Shown: piece by piece, positions 16,631-25,158 of the stretch
Numbering within the stretch: the stretch's first letter is position 1
Layout: every line of letters starts with the position of its first letter
Source of the DNA: Paracoccus sp. SCSIO 75233
GTDB taxonomy: Bacteria; Pseudomonadota; Alphaproteobacteria; Rhodobacterales; Rhodobacteraceae
Direction of reading: 5' to 3'
Assembly (NCBI RefSeq): GCF_027912675.1
Contig: NZ_CP115757.1
Location: 372,001-436,000 of the forward strand
DNA length: 64,000 nucleotides
Made by a program: the position numbers and the translations under genes
Notes under the pieces: model-generated
The model's input: only the letters and a program-made list of their open reading frames with translations
The model's database searches: none
What the model was told of the DNA's origin: nothing

Positions 16631-17110
16631 ATGGACAAAATTGATGGGGCAGCGGAGACTTCGGCGATTGCTCGGCTTGAGCAGGAGCTGGCGACGCTGG
16701 CGCGCTTGCTGGAAGCGATGAACCGCCGCCGTGCCTATCCGCTGGAACGGTCGCATTATCTGCTGCTTCTACAATTGCGCGACGGCCCGCGCCGTGTCGG
16801 AGAGCTGTCGAAAGTGCTGGCGCTCGACACCACAACTGTCACACGACAGCTTGCGGCGATGGAAGGGCAGGGCTTCGTGTCGCGGCGGCCCGACCCCGAG
16901 GACCGGCGCAGCACGCTTTTCGAGCAGACACCGGAAGGCGCGGCCTGCGCTGCCCAGATGCAGACGGCCCGCAAAGACGGCGTTTCCAGACTGGTTGCCG
17001 AATGGAGGCCAGACGAAGTCGCGCATTTCGTGGACGATCTGGATCGCCTGAACCGCTCGCTCTACCGTCGGTTGGAGGAAGGGTCCGGCGCGACCGACCC
17101 GGAAGGGTGA
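16631..17110 (+). CDS. MarR-family transcriptional regulator
   Basis: ATG 16631 follows a GGGGGGAGC ribosome-binding site and gives 159 residues. The winged-helix domain is typical: HYLLLLQLRDGPRRVGELSKVLALDTTTVTRQLAAMEGQGFVSRRPDPEDRRSTLF is the family pattern, including the DPEDRRS wing. Flanking helices form the dimer interface. The divergent MFS-Usp gene and the two palindromic sites between them indicate repression of an efflux gene, relieved by a small ligand. The stop is 151 bases upstream of pstS, so it is not part of the pst operon. Confidence 0.93.
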   Translation: MDKIDGAAETSAIARLEQELATLARLLEAMNRRRAYPLERSHYLLLLQLRDGPRRVGELSKVLALDTTTVTRQLAAMEGQGFVSRRPDPEDRRSTLFEQTPEGAACAAQMQTARKDGVSRLVAEWRPDEVAHFVDDLDRLNRSLYRRLEEGSGATDPEG

Positions 17111-17158
17111 GCGAAAAAATCAGTGCGGCAAACAAGGCGCTAGCTCTTTCAGACCGTG

Positions 17159-17213
17159 ATGTCATAAAACCGTTATATTGATGTCGCATAAGCGTCGCAT
17201 TCGCCTCATAGGG
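17159..17213 (+). promoter_or_regulatory. Pho box array upstream of pstS
   Basis: Five consecutive 11-base units begin at 17159, 17170, 17181, 17192 and 17203. They read ATGTCATAAAA, CCGTTATATTG, ATGTCGCATAA, GCGTCGCATTC and GCCTCATAGGG. The first two together match the PhoB consensus of two CTGTCAT heptamers separated by four A/T bases. The later units are weaker. The array ends 48 bases before the pstS start. PhoB, encoded at the end of this operon, is the expected activator under phosphate limitation. Confidence 0.85.
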
Positions 17214-17261
17214 AGAGCGAAGGCAAATTCTTGCCGGTTAAATGATTCCAGGAGTGATCCT

Positions 17262-18293
17262 ATGAAAACCGTTAAGCTCACCGTTTCGGCTCTGGCCGTT
17301 ATCGCTGCATCGGCGTCCGTTGCATCGGCGCGCGACCAGCTGCAAATCGCTGGTTCCTCGACCGTTCTGCCCTACGCGACCATCGTTGCGGAAGCTTTTG
17401 CTGAAAACACCGACTTCGCGGCTCCGGTCGTTGAAGGCGGCGGCTCCTCGGCCGGCCTCAAGCAGTTCTGCGAAGGCGTGGGCGAAAACACCATCGACAT
17501 CGCGAACGCTTCGCGCGCGATCCGTGACAAAGAAGTTCAGACCTGCGCCGACAACGGCGTTGCCAACATCATCGAAGTCCAGTTCGGCTATGACGGCATC
17601 GTCTTCGCTTCGGACATCAACGGTGCCGACTTCGCCCTGACCCCGTCGGACGTGTTCCTGGCGCTGGCCAAAGAAGTCGTCGTTGATGGCGCGGTTGTCG
17701 AAAACACCGCCACCAACTGGTCGGACGTCAATGCTGACCTGCCGGAGCAGGAAATCCTGGCCTTCATCCCGGGCACCAAGCACGGCACCCGTGAAGTGTT
17801 CGAAGAAAAGGTTCTGCTGGCTGGCTGCGAAGAAACCGGCGCAATGGAAGCTTTTGTTGAAGCTAACGGCGGCGACGAAGACGCTGCTGAAGGCGCCTGC
17901 ATGGCAGTTCGCACCGATGGTCGTTCGGTCGACATCGATGGCGACTACACCGAGACGCTGGCCCGCATCGAAAGCAACGCCAACGGCATGGGCGTGTTCG
18001 GTCTGTCCTTCTACGAGAACAACACCGACAAGCTGAAAGTCGCGACCATCAATGACGTTTCGCCTTCGGTCGAAACCGTTTCTTCCGGCGAATACCCGGT
18101 TTCGCGTCCGCTGTTCTTCTACATCAAGAAAGACCACATCGGCGTGATCCCCGGCCTGAAGGAATATGCTGAGTTCTTCGTCTCCGACGCTGTTGCCGGC
18201 CCGGGCGGCCCGCTGTCGGATTACGGTCTGGTTCCGGATCCGGCTCTGGCCGAGACCCAGCAGAAGATCGCTGACGAAGCGACCATGCAGTAA
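17262..18293 (+). CDS. pstS: Phosphate ABC transporter substrate-binding protein PstS
   Basis: ATG 17262 (MKTVKLTVSALAVIAASASVASARDQL) has GGAG 8 bases upstream and starts a clear signal peptide cleaved after VASA. The mature protein of about 320 residues begins with the phosphate-binding strand LQIAGSSTVLPYATIVAEAF, where the GSSTVLP loop contacts phosphate, followed by VEGGGSSAGLKQFCEG. It captures inorganic phosphate in the periplasm for PstCA. A strong hairpin follows the stop codon and separates it from pstC. The Pho box array upstream indicates induction under phosphate starvation. Confidence 0.97.
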   Translation: MKTVKLTVSALAVIAASASVASARDQLQIAGSSTVLPYATIVAEAFAENTDFAAPVVEGGGSSAGLKQFCEGVGENTIDIANASRAIRDKEVQTCADNGVANIIEVQFGYDGIVFASDINGADFALTPSDVFLALAKEVVVDGAVVENTATNWSDVNADLPEQEILAFIPGTKHGTREVFEEKVLLAGCEETGAMEAFVEANGGDEDAAEGACMAVRTDGRSVDIDGDYTETLARIESNANGMGVFGLSFYENNTDKLKVATINDVSPSVETVSSGEYPVSRPLFFYIKKDHIGVIPGLKEYAEFFVSDAVAGPGGPLSDYGLVPDPALAETQQKIADEATMQ

Positions 18294-18306
18294 CTAATAC
18301 CGGCTT

Positions 18307-18348
18307 GGCCGGGCAGCCTGTCGTGCTGTCCGGCCTTCTGTTTTTTTT
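18307..18348 (+). terminator. Intercistronic terminator/attenuator between pstS and pstC
   Basis: The arms GGCCGGGCAG (18307-18316) and CTGTCCGGCC (18326-18335) form a 10-base stem with one G-T mismatch-type pair, followed by TTCTG and eight T residues (18341-18348). This is a textbook rho-independent terminator placed 12 bases before the pstC start. Partial read-through would give many more pstS than pstCAB transcripts, as is common for binding-protein-first operons. Confidence 0.88.
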
Positions 18349-18359
18349 CGGGGGAAATC

Positions 18360-19814
18360 ATGCCCGTCCTGTGGATTATTTTGATCGTACTTGCGCTCGC
18401 CGCAGTCGGTTACGTATTGGGCAGCCGCCGCGCTTTGCAGCAGGTGGATGGCGATATACGTCAACTGCATTCGCGCCCAAGTTACTATGGCTGGAACGTC
18501 GCGCTTTATGTCATGGTGCCGTCGTTCATCGTCATGCTTATCTGGCTGCTTGCCCAGCCGCTGATCGTGGAACGGTCGGTTTCCCGTTATCTTCCGGACG
18601 AGGCCATCTCCGAAGGTGAAAGCCGCGGTCTGGTGCTGAACCAGGTTGGTCAGGTCGCAGGGACCTTGCGCGCCGCGATCAATCAGGACGTGCTGACGCG
18701 CCCCGAGGCGCTGAGCCTGACGGTCGACGATCAGGACCGTCTGGACCTGATGCGCGAGAACGGGCTCGCCCTGCTGACCCAGCAGCCGATCCTTGATGCG
18801 GCCCAGCATAACCTGCGGATCACGCAGGCCGGTGCGACCTGGCTGAGCATCATCGTCATTCTGCTGTCGGTCGGCGGACTTGCTTACGCATTATGGCGCA
18901 CCAACCCGGAGTTCCGGGCGCGAAATGTCGTGGAGCAGGTGATCCGGTATATCCTCATCGGCTGTTCCTCCATCGCCATCGCGACCACTGTCGGTATCGT
19001 GCTGTCGCTGGTCTTTGAATCGATCAACTTCTTCCAGCTTTATCCCTGGACGGATTTCTTCTTCGGAACCGAATGGACGCCGAGCTTTGGCGGCGGCTCC
19101 GAACTTGGCCTTCTGCCGCTTCTCTGGGGTACGCTTTATATCTCCTTCATCGCGCTTCTGGTGTCGGTGCCGATCGGTCTGTTTGCGGCGATCTACATGT
19201 CCGAATACGCCTCGCCGCGCGTTCGTTCCTTCGCCAAGCCGATGATCGAGGTGCTGGCGGGGATCCCGACCATCGTTTACGGTCTGTTTGCACTTGTGAC
19301 GGTTGGTCCGCTGCTGCGTGACTGGATCGCACAGCCGCTGAACCTTGGCGATACCGGGTCTTCGGTTGCGACGGCGGGCATCGTGATGGGCATCATGCTG
19401 ATCCCCTTCGTCTCCTCGCTGTCGGACGACATTATCAACTCCGTGCCGCAATCGCTGCGTGACGGCAGCCTCGGCCTTGGCTCCACCCATTCGGAAACCA
19501 TCCGTCAGGTGGTGCTGCCCGCTGCCCTGCCAGGCATCGTCGGTGCGGTTCTGCTGGCCGCCTCGCGTGCCATCGGTGAGACCATGATCGTGGTGCTCGG
19601 CGCCGGCGCAATGGCCCAGATCGACGTCAACCCGTTCGAGGCGATGACGACGATCACGGTGAAGATCGTGGGTCAGCTGACGGGCGACAACGACTTTGCC
19701 AGCCCTGAAACGCTGGTGGCCTTTGCCCTTGGCCTGACGCTGTTCACCATTACCCTCGCGCTCAACATCGTAGCGCTTTACATCGTCCGCAAATACCGGG
19801 AGCAGTACGAATGA
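18360..19814 (+). CDS. pstC: Phosphate ABC transporter permease PstC
   Basis: This 484-residue membrane protein starts at ATG 18360 after a GGGGGAAATC site. It is much longer than the enterobacterial PstC of about 320 residues because of an N-terminal extension with two extra hydrophobic segments, the PstC N-domain form common in alphaproteobacteria. The core permease has YISFIALLVSVPIGLFAAIYMSEYASP and the EAA loop region ...SETIRQVVLPAALPGIVGAVLLAASRAIGETM. With PstA it forms the phosphate channel. Its stop overlaps the pstA start by 4 bases. Confidence 0.96.
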   Translation: MPVLWIILIVLALAAVGYVLGSRRALQQVDGDIRQLHSRPSYYGWNVALYVMVPSFIVMLIWLLAQPLIVERSVSRYLPDEAISEGESRGLVLNQVGQVAGTLRAAINQDVLTRPEALSLTVDDQDRLDLMRENGLALLTQQPILDAAQHNLRITQAGATWLSIIVILLSVGGLAYALWRTNPEFRARNVVEQVIRYILIGCSSIAIATTVGIVLSLVFESINFFQLYPWTDFFFGTEWTPSFGGGSELGLLPLLWGTLYISFIALLVSVPIGLFAAIYMSEYASPRVRSFAKPMIEVLAGIPTIVYGLFALVTVGPLLRDWIAQPLNLGDTGSSVATAGIVMGIMLIPFVSSLSDDIINSVPQSLRDGSLGLGSTHSETIRQVVLPAALPGIVGAVLLAASRAIGETMIVVLGAGAMAQIDVNPFEAMTTITVKIVGQLTGDNDFASPETLVAFALGLTLFTITLALNIVALYIVRKYREQYE

Positions 19815-21172
19815 CCGATACGACCCCAGAATTCGCCCCGGTCGATCCGTCCCGCCGCGAAGCGAAATCGCTGCTGGCCGTTGACGCCCGCACCCGCCGC
19901 CGCAATGCTGCCGAAAGCCGCTTCAAGGCTTACGGCATCGGTGCCATCGCCATCGCCATCCTGGCGCTGGCCTGGCTTGTGATCACTATTCTGTCGGACG
20001 GGCTTCCCGCCTTCCGCCAGACCTACGCGACGGTGCCGGTCACGCTGAGTGCCGAGGTCGTCGACCCGAAAGGCAATCGCGACCCGGCCGAGATGTCCAG
20101 CGTCTTCACGCTGAGCTATGGACAGCTGCTGACCGATGGCATCAAGACCTATCTGGCGGAGAACAGCATCGATATCCCGAACCTGAGCGACACGGATATC
20201 GCGGATTTCTTCTCCGATCAGGCGCGTACGACCCTGCGAACACAGGTGCTGACAGACCCGGAGATGGTCGGTCAGACGGTTGAGGTGCCGGCGCTGACCT
20301 CCGCCCGTGTGGATGGCTATTTCAAGGGCCGCGTCACGATGGAGCAAGCCGCGATCGACTCCCGCACCAGCCCCGAACAGCTGATGCTGGCCGACGCGCT
20401 CAAGGATCGCGGCGCGCTTGAGACGAAGTTCAACTGGGACTTCATCACCAATGCCGACGCCTCTGAAACCCGGCCGGAGGCTGCGGGTCTGGGCGTCGCC
20501 ATCATCGGCTCCGCCTATATGATGCTGATCGTGCTGGCGCTTGCACTGCCGATCGGCGTGGCCGCTTCGATCTATCTGGAAGAGTTCGCGCCGCAGAACC
20601 GCTTCACCGATATTATCGAGGTGAATATCTCCAACCTCGCGGCGGTGCCGTCCATCGTGTTCGGTATTCTGGGGCTCGCGGCCTTCATCAACTTCGCCGG
20701 TCTGCCGCGATCCGCCCCGGTCGTGGGCGGTCTGGTGCTGACCCTGATGACGCTGCCGACGATCATCATCGCCACCCGTGCCGCGCTGAAGGCGGTGCCG
20801 CCGTCGATCCGTGATGCAGCACTCGGCGTCGGGGCATCGCGCATGCAGACGGTGTTCCACCATGTGCTGCCGCTGGCGCTGCCAGGTATCCTGACCGGGA
20901 CGATCATCGGTCTGGCTGGTGCGCTTGGCGAAACCGCGCCGCTGCTGCTGATCGGGATGGTTGCCTTTGTGCAGGACATCCCATCGGCCCCGCCTGCCGG
21001 CTTCTTCGAACCCGCCTCGGCTCTGCCGGTGCAGGTTTATAACTGGACCAACCGGGCGGACCCCGCCTTCTTCGAACGGGCATCCGGCGCGATCATCGTG
21101 CTGCTGCTCTTCCTTCTTTGCATGAACCTGCTGGCCATCTATCTGCGCCGCAAGTTTGAACGCCGCTGGTAA
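19811..21172 (+). CDS. pstA: Phosphate ABC transporter permease PstA
   Basis: The 453-residue product also exceeds the enterobacterial length (about 300). A membrane helix near residue 45 is followed by a periplasmic insertion of about 170 residues (the DUF3333-type region) before the core permease, which starts around [30 protein letters not shown]. The EAA loop is ...[39 protein letters not shown]. The ATG overlaps the pstC stop (ATGA). It completes the transmembrane part of the high-affinity phosphate importer. Confidence 0.96.
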   Translation: MTDTTPEFAPVDPSRREAKSLLAVDARTRRRNAAESRFKAYGIGAIAIAILALAWLVITILSDGLPAFRQTYATVPVTLSAEVVDPKGNRDPAEMSSVFTLSYGQLLTDGIKTYLAENSIDIPNLSDTDIADFFSDQARTTLRTQVLTDPEMVGQTVEVPALTSARVDGYFKGRVTMEQAAIDSRTSPEQLMLADALKDRGALETKFNWDFITNADASETRPEAAGLGVAIIGSAYMMLIVLALALPIGVAASIYLEEFAPQNRFTDIIEVNISNLAAVPSIVFGILGLAAFINFAGLPRSAPVVGGLVLTLMTLPTIIIATRAALKAVPPSIRDAALGVGASRMQTVFHHVLPLALPGILTGTIIGLAGALGETAPLLLIGMVAFVQDIPSAPPAGFFEPASALPVQVYNWTNRADPAFFERASGAIIVLLLFLLCMNLLAIYLRRKFERRW

Positions 21173-21186
21173 GTAGAGTGGCTGGG

Positions 21187-21993
21187 ATGGATATCATGAA
21201 CGATATGAGCATTGTGGAGCGCAACGTGACGCAGGACGAGATCAAGATCACCGCGCGGGCCGTGCAGGTCTATTACGGCGATAAACACGCAATCAAGGAT
21301 GTCGATGTCGACATTCTCGACAAGACCGTCACTGCCTTCATCGGCCCGTCGGGCTGCGGCAAGTCGACCTTTCTGCGCTGCATCAACCGCATGAACGACA
21401 CCATCGACGTCGCGCGCGTCGAGGGCAAGATCGAGATCGACAGCGAGGACATCTACGACAAGCGTGTCGACCCGGTGCAGCTTCGCGCCAAGGTCGGCAT
21501 GGTGTTCCAGAAGCCGAACCCGTTTCCGAAGTCGATCTATGACAACGTGGCTTACGGCCCGCGTATCCACGGCCTGTCGCGCAACAAGGCGGAGCTTGAC
21601 GAGATCGTCGAGAAATCGCTGCGCGGCGCGGCCCTGTGGAATGAGGTCAAGGATCGCCTGCAGGAACCCGGCACCGGCCTGTCCGGTGGCCAACAGCAGC
21701 GTCTGTGCATCGCCCGCGCCGTTGCGACAGCGCCGGAAGTGCTGCTGATGGACGAACCCTGCTCGGCGCTTGACCCGATTGCGACCAGTCAGGTCGAGGA
21801 GCTGATCGACCAGCTTCGCGAGAATTTCTCGGTCGTGATCGTGACCCACTCCATGCAGCAGGCGGCGCGGGTCAGCCAGAAAACCGCCTTCTTCCACCTC
21901 GGCAACCTCGTCGAGTATGGCGACACGGACGATATTTTCACCAATCCGCAGGACCCGCGGACCGAAAGCTATATTTCCGGCCGTATCGGCTGA
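21187..21993 (+). CDS. pstB: Phosphate ABC transporter ATP-binding protein PstB
   Basis: The ATPase has Walker [10 protein letters not shown], signature LSGGQQQRL and Walker [14 protein letters not shown], and the PstB-specific [22 protein letters not shown] segment. Three starts are close together: GTG 21178, ATG 21187 and ATG 21196. I give 21187, with TAGAG about 8 bases upstream; 21196 is nearly as good, with GGGATGG upstream. The length of about 268 residues is normal. It drives phosphate import and also feeds the PhoU/PhoR signalling state. It lies between pstA and phoU in one operon. Confidence 0.96.
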   Translation: MDIMNDMSIVERNVTQDEIKITARAVQVYYGDKHAIKDVDVDILDKTVTAFIGPSGCGKSTFLRCINRMNDTIDVARVEGKIEIDSEDIYDKRVDPVQLRAKVGMVFQKPNPFPKSIYDNVAYGPRIHGLSRNKAELDEIVEKSLRGAALWNEVKDRLQEPGTGLSGGQQQRLCIARAVATAPEVLLMDEPCSALDPIATSQVEELIDQLRENFSVVIVTHSMQQAARVSQKTAFFHLGNLVEYGDTDDIFTNPQDPRTESYISGRIG

Positions 21994-22011
21994 CCTTCAG
22001 GAGCGCGTGAA

Positions 22012-22737
22012 ATGAGCAATGAAACCAGACATATCGCTTCGGCTTTCGACCGCGATCTGGAAACCATTCAGGCCCTCGTGGTGCGGATGGGCGGACTTGT
22101 GGAGACCGCGATCACGGACTCCGCAAGGGCGCTGGAAACCTTTGACGAAGAACTGGCGGAGCAGGTGCGCCGCCGCGACAAGGAGATCGACGCGCTCGAT
22201 CTTCAGGTCAATGAGGAGGCGGCGCGGCTGATCGCGCTGCGCGCTCCGACGGCGACCGATCTGCGGCTGGTCCTGACTGTCATCAAGATCTCCGCCTCGC
22301 TGGAGCGGGTCGGGGATTACGCCAAGAACATGGCAAAACGCAGCCATGTTCTGTCGCAGATGCCGGTCATTGACGGCACCGGCATGGCGCTGCGCCGGAT
22401 GGCGGTGACGGTTGAGCGGATGCTGAAGGATGCGCTTGACAGCTACATCCAGCGTGATGCCGATCTGGCTGCCGATGTCCGCGACCGCGATCTGGAAGTG
22501 GACCAGATGTATAATGCGCTGTTCCGCGAATTCCTGACCTATATGATGGAAGACCCGCGGCACATCACGGCCTGCATGCATCTGCATTTCATCGCCAAGA
22601 ATATCGAGCGTATGGGCGACCATGCCACGACGATTGCGGAACAGGTGATCTATCTTGTCACTGGTGAGCTTCCGGAGGACGCTCGTCCGAAAAAGGACAG
22701 CGTGGTTCGTACGCCGGTGGCCCAGGACGAGGAATAA
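22012..22737 (+). CDS. phoU: Phosphate signalling regulator PhoU
   Basis: The 241-residue helical protein follows a CAGGAGCGCG ribosome-binding site. It shows the two PhoU repeats: the first contains LVVRMGGLVETAITDSARAL and LRLVLTVIKISASLERVGDYAKNMAKR, and the second ends with HLHFIAKNIERMGDHATTIAEQVIYLVTG. The ERxGDxAxN and ERMGDHATN-like motifs bind metal clusters. PhoU links PstB activity to the PhoR kinase to switch the regulon off at high phosphate. It sits in the conserved order pstB-phoU-phoB. Confidence 0.97.
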   Translation: MSNETRHIASAFDRDLETIQALVVRMGGLVETAITDSARALETFDEELAEQVRRRDKEIDALDLQVNEEAARLIALRAPTATDLRLVLTVIKISASLERVGDYAKNMAKRSHVLSQMPVIDGTGMALRRMAVTVERMLKDALDSYIQRDADLAADVRDRDLEVDQMYNALFREFLTYMMEDPRHITACMHLHFIAKNIERMGDHATTIAEQVIYLVTGELPEDARPKKDSVVRTPVAQDEE

Positions 22738-22742
22738 GAACT

Positions 22743-23435
22743 ATGTCGGCCCGACAGACTCCCTGTGTTCTGGTTGTCGAAGATGAGGGCGCGCAGCGCG
22801 AGGTTCTGAAATACAACCTCGAGGCTGAGGGCTTCGACGTCGTGACCGCTGAAAACGGCGATGAAGCCCTGCTTCTGGTTCAGGAGGAGCAGCCCGATCT
22901 GATCGTGCTGGACTGGATGCTGCCCAATGTCTCCGGGATCGAGATCTGTCGGCGGGTCAAGGCTGATCCGGACACCCGCCAGATCCCGATCGTCATGCTC
23001 TCTGCGCGCGGCGACGAGGTCGACCGGGTCCGGGGGCTGGAGACCGGGGCCGATGACTATGTCGTCAAACCCTATTCCGTGGTCGAGCTGATGGCCCGGC
23101 TGCGCACCCAGCTTCGCCGGACCCGCCCGGCCACGATGGGCGAGCGGCTGAGCTATGGCGATATCATCCTCGACGCGGGCGAACATCGCGTGTTCCGCGC
23201 CGGTCAGGCCCTGCATCTGGGCCCGACCGAATTCCGGCTTCTGTCGACGCTGATGGAAAAACCGGGCCGTGTCTGGACCCGCGAGCAGCTTCTGGACCGG
23301 GTCTGGGGTCGCGACATCTATGTCGATACCCGCACCATCGACGTGCATGTCGGTCGCCTGCGCAAGGCGCTGATGGCCAATGGCGGCGATAATCCGGTGC
23401 GCACCGTGCGCGGCACGGGTTATTCGCTGGGTTGA
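22743..23435 (+). CDS. phoB: Phosphate regulon response regulator PhoB
   Basis: This 230-residue OmpR/PhoB-type regulator has a receiver domain with the acidic pair in VVEDEGAQ, the phosphoacceptor Asp in LIVLDWMLPNVSG, and the conserved Thr/Ser and Lys (MLSARG, VVKPYS). The C-terminal winged helix contains LGPTEFRLLSTLMEKPGRVWTREQLLDRVWG and ends HVGRLRKALMANGGDNPVRTVRGTGYSL. It would activate the pst operon through the Pho boxes at 17159-17213. Its cognate sensor kinase PhoR is not in the window, although it often sits at the head of such clusters. Confidence 0.96.
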   Translation: MSARQTPCVLVVEDEGAQREVLKYNLEAEGFDVVTAENGDEALLLVQEEQPDLIVLDWMLPNVSGIEICRRVKADPDTRQIPIVMLSARGDEVDRVRGLETGADDYVVKPYSVVELMARLRTQLRRTRPATMGERLSYGDIILDAGEHRVFRAGQALHLGPTEFRLLSTLMEKPGRVWTREQLLDRVWGRDIYVDTRTIDVHVGRLRKALMANGGDNPVRTVRGTGYSLG

Positions 23436-23587
23436 GCCGGGGCTGCGGGGTTTTCGCAGCTATGCGCAAAGGTAAATTAAGCTTCTGTTTGCACAACGTT
23501 TCATCGGGTCGTGCAGCCCGGTTTGTGCCGTCGCGCTCGGTTTGAGACCGTTTAAAGCGCACGTCGGGCAATCCCAATGGCAGACAT

Positions 23588-23618
23588 AAAAAAGGCCCCG
23601 CATGCGGGGCCTTTTGGC
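23588..23618. terminator. Bidirectional terminator between phoB and scoB
   Basis: A perfect 26-base palindrome spans 23590-23615: AAAAGGCCCCGC, a central ATGC overlap, and the mirrored GCGGGGCCTTTT. It has A-run and T-run flanks on both sides, so it works as a rho-independent terminator for phoB (plus) and for the CoA-transferase operon (minus). Confidence 0.93.
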
Positions 23619-23634
23619 ATATATGTGGCGCCGC

Positions 23635-24273
23635 TCAGACGATGGTGGCTTCGGTCGCCTTGCGGACGTCGTCTTCGGAAACGCCATCGGCGGTTTCGAC
23701 GATCTTCAGCCCGCCATCGACCACGTCCAGCACGCCGAGATTTGTGATGATGCGGTCGACAACGCCTTTCCCGGTCAGGGGCAGGGTGCATTCCTTCAGC
23801 ACCTTTGACTCGCCATGCTTGTTGGTGTGATCCATCACCACGATCACGCGACCGACACCGGCGACGAGGTCCATTGCCCCGCCCATGCCCTTCACGAGCT
23901 TGCCCGGGATCATCCAGTTCGCCAGATCGCCGTTCTCGGCCACCTCCATCGCACCAAGGATCGCAGCCGCGATCTTGCCGCCGCGGATCATGCCGAAGCT
24001 GGTGGCGCTGTCGAAATAGGAGGTGCGCGACAATTCGGTGATCGTCTGCTTGCCCGCGTTGATCAGATCGGGGTCTTCCTCGCCCTCATAGGGGAAGGGG
24101 CCCATGCCAAGCATCCCGTTTTCGGATTGCAGGGTGATGTCTTTGTCGCCGACATAGTTCGCCACCAGCGTCGGGATGCCGATGCCGAGGTTCACATACA
24201 TGCCGTCTTCAAGTTCCTGTGCGGCGCGTTCGGCCATTTGGTTGCGGTCCCAACCCTTCTGTTCCCCAGCCAT
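23635..24273 (-). CDS. scoB: Succinyl-CoA:3-ketoacid CoA-transferase subunit B
   Basis: The start is ATG at 24273 (MAGEQKGWDRNQMAERAAQEL), with GAGGAGGCC 5 bases upstream, giving 212 residues. The N-terminal YVNLGIGIPTLVANYV strand and the SENGMLGMGPFP segment, which carries the catalytic glutamate of the CoA-transferase beta subunit, identify the family. The subunit pair moves CoA from succinyl-CoA to acetoacetate or another 3-oxoacid, allowing ketone-body and polyhydroxybutyrate-derived acetoacetate to be oxidised. The subunit A gene ends 1 base upstream. Confidence 0.95.
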   Translation of the reverse strand: MAGEQKGWDRNQMAERAAQELEDGMYVNLGIGIPTLVANYVGDKDITLQSENGMLGMGPFPYEGEEDPDLINAGKQTITELSRTSYFDSATSFGMIRGGKIAAAILGAMEVAENGDLANWMIPGKLVKGMGGAMDLVAGVGRVIVVMDHTNKHGESKVLKECTLPLTGKGVVDRIITNLGVLDVVDGGLKIVETADGVSEDDVRKATEATIV

Positions 24274-24274
24274 A

Positions 24275-24979
24275 TCAGGCCTCCTCACGCTTGCGGGTGG
24301 TGCGCTGTTCGATGCGCTTTTCGTGATCGCCCTGAATGATGCGATGCACATAGATGCCGGGCAGGTGGATCAGATCCGGGTCGATGGAGCCGCGCGGGAC
24401 GATTTCCTCGACCTCGGCCACGCAGACCTTGCCACACATGGCGGCGGGCGGGTTGAAGTTGCGCGCGGTCTTGCGGAAGATCAGGTTGCCGGTGTCGTCG
24501 GCCTTCCACGCCTTGACGATGGAGAGATCGGCGAAGATGCCCTCTTCGAGGATATAATCTTCCCCGTTGAATTGCTTGACCTCTTTGCCCTCGGCGATGA
24601 CCGTGCCGACGCCGGTCTTGGTGTAGAAACCGGGAATGCCGGCGCCTGCGGCGCGCATGCGCTCGGCCAGCGTGCCTTGCGGATTGAACTCCAGCTCAAG
24701 CTCGCCGGAGAGATATTGGCGCATGAATTCGGCGTTCTCACCGACATAAGAAGACTGCATTTTTTTGATCTGCTTGGTGTCCAGAAGCTTGCCAAGGCCA
24801 AACCCGTCGACGCCGCAATTATTGCTGGCGACGGTCAAATCCTCGACGCCGCTGCGCACAAGCGCGTCGATCAGAAGCTCGGGAATGCCGCACAGGCCAA
24901 AGCCGCCTGCCGCGATATGCATGCCGTCAAACAGCAGCCCGTCCAGCGCCGCGTCGGCATCGGGGTAGATCTTTTTCAT
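24275..24979 (-). CDS. scoA: Succinyl-CoA:3-ketoacid CoA-transferase subunit A
   Basis: The start is ATG at 24979 ([20 protein letters not shown]), after a CGGAGGAGAAG site. An 18-residue upstream extension in the same frame is unlikely to be translated. The 234-residue product has the subunit A CoA-binding [16 protein letters not shown] motif, [16 protein letters not shown] and [30 protein letters not shown]. It forms a heteromer with the downstream scoB product. The two genes form a two-gene minus-strand operon. Confidence 0.95.
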   Translation of the reverse strand: MKKIYPDADAALDGLLFDGMHIAAGGFGLCGIPELLIDALVRSGVEDLTVASNNCGVDGFGLGKLLDTKQIKKMQSSYVGENAEFMRQYLSGELELEFNPQGTLAERMRAAGAGIPGFYTKTGVGTVIAEGKEVKQFNGEDYILEEGIFADLSIVKAWKADDTGNLIFRKTARNFNPPAAMCGKVCVAEVEEIVPRGSIDPDLIHLPGIYVHRIIQGDHEKRIEQRTTRKREEA

Positions 24980-25158
24980 CTTCTCCTCCGGAATTGTCAG
25001 AAAGGTTGTCGCAAGGGGGGCAGGCCGTGTCAACGTGCGGTAGCGGTAGCAGCGCGTCGGCGCGGAAGCATTAGAGCCAGCGAGTTGAGGTCGTTTGCAC
25101 GTCGAAAGACCGTCAAGGACGGGCAGGTCGGGATTATAACGTTTGGCGTTGGCTTATT

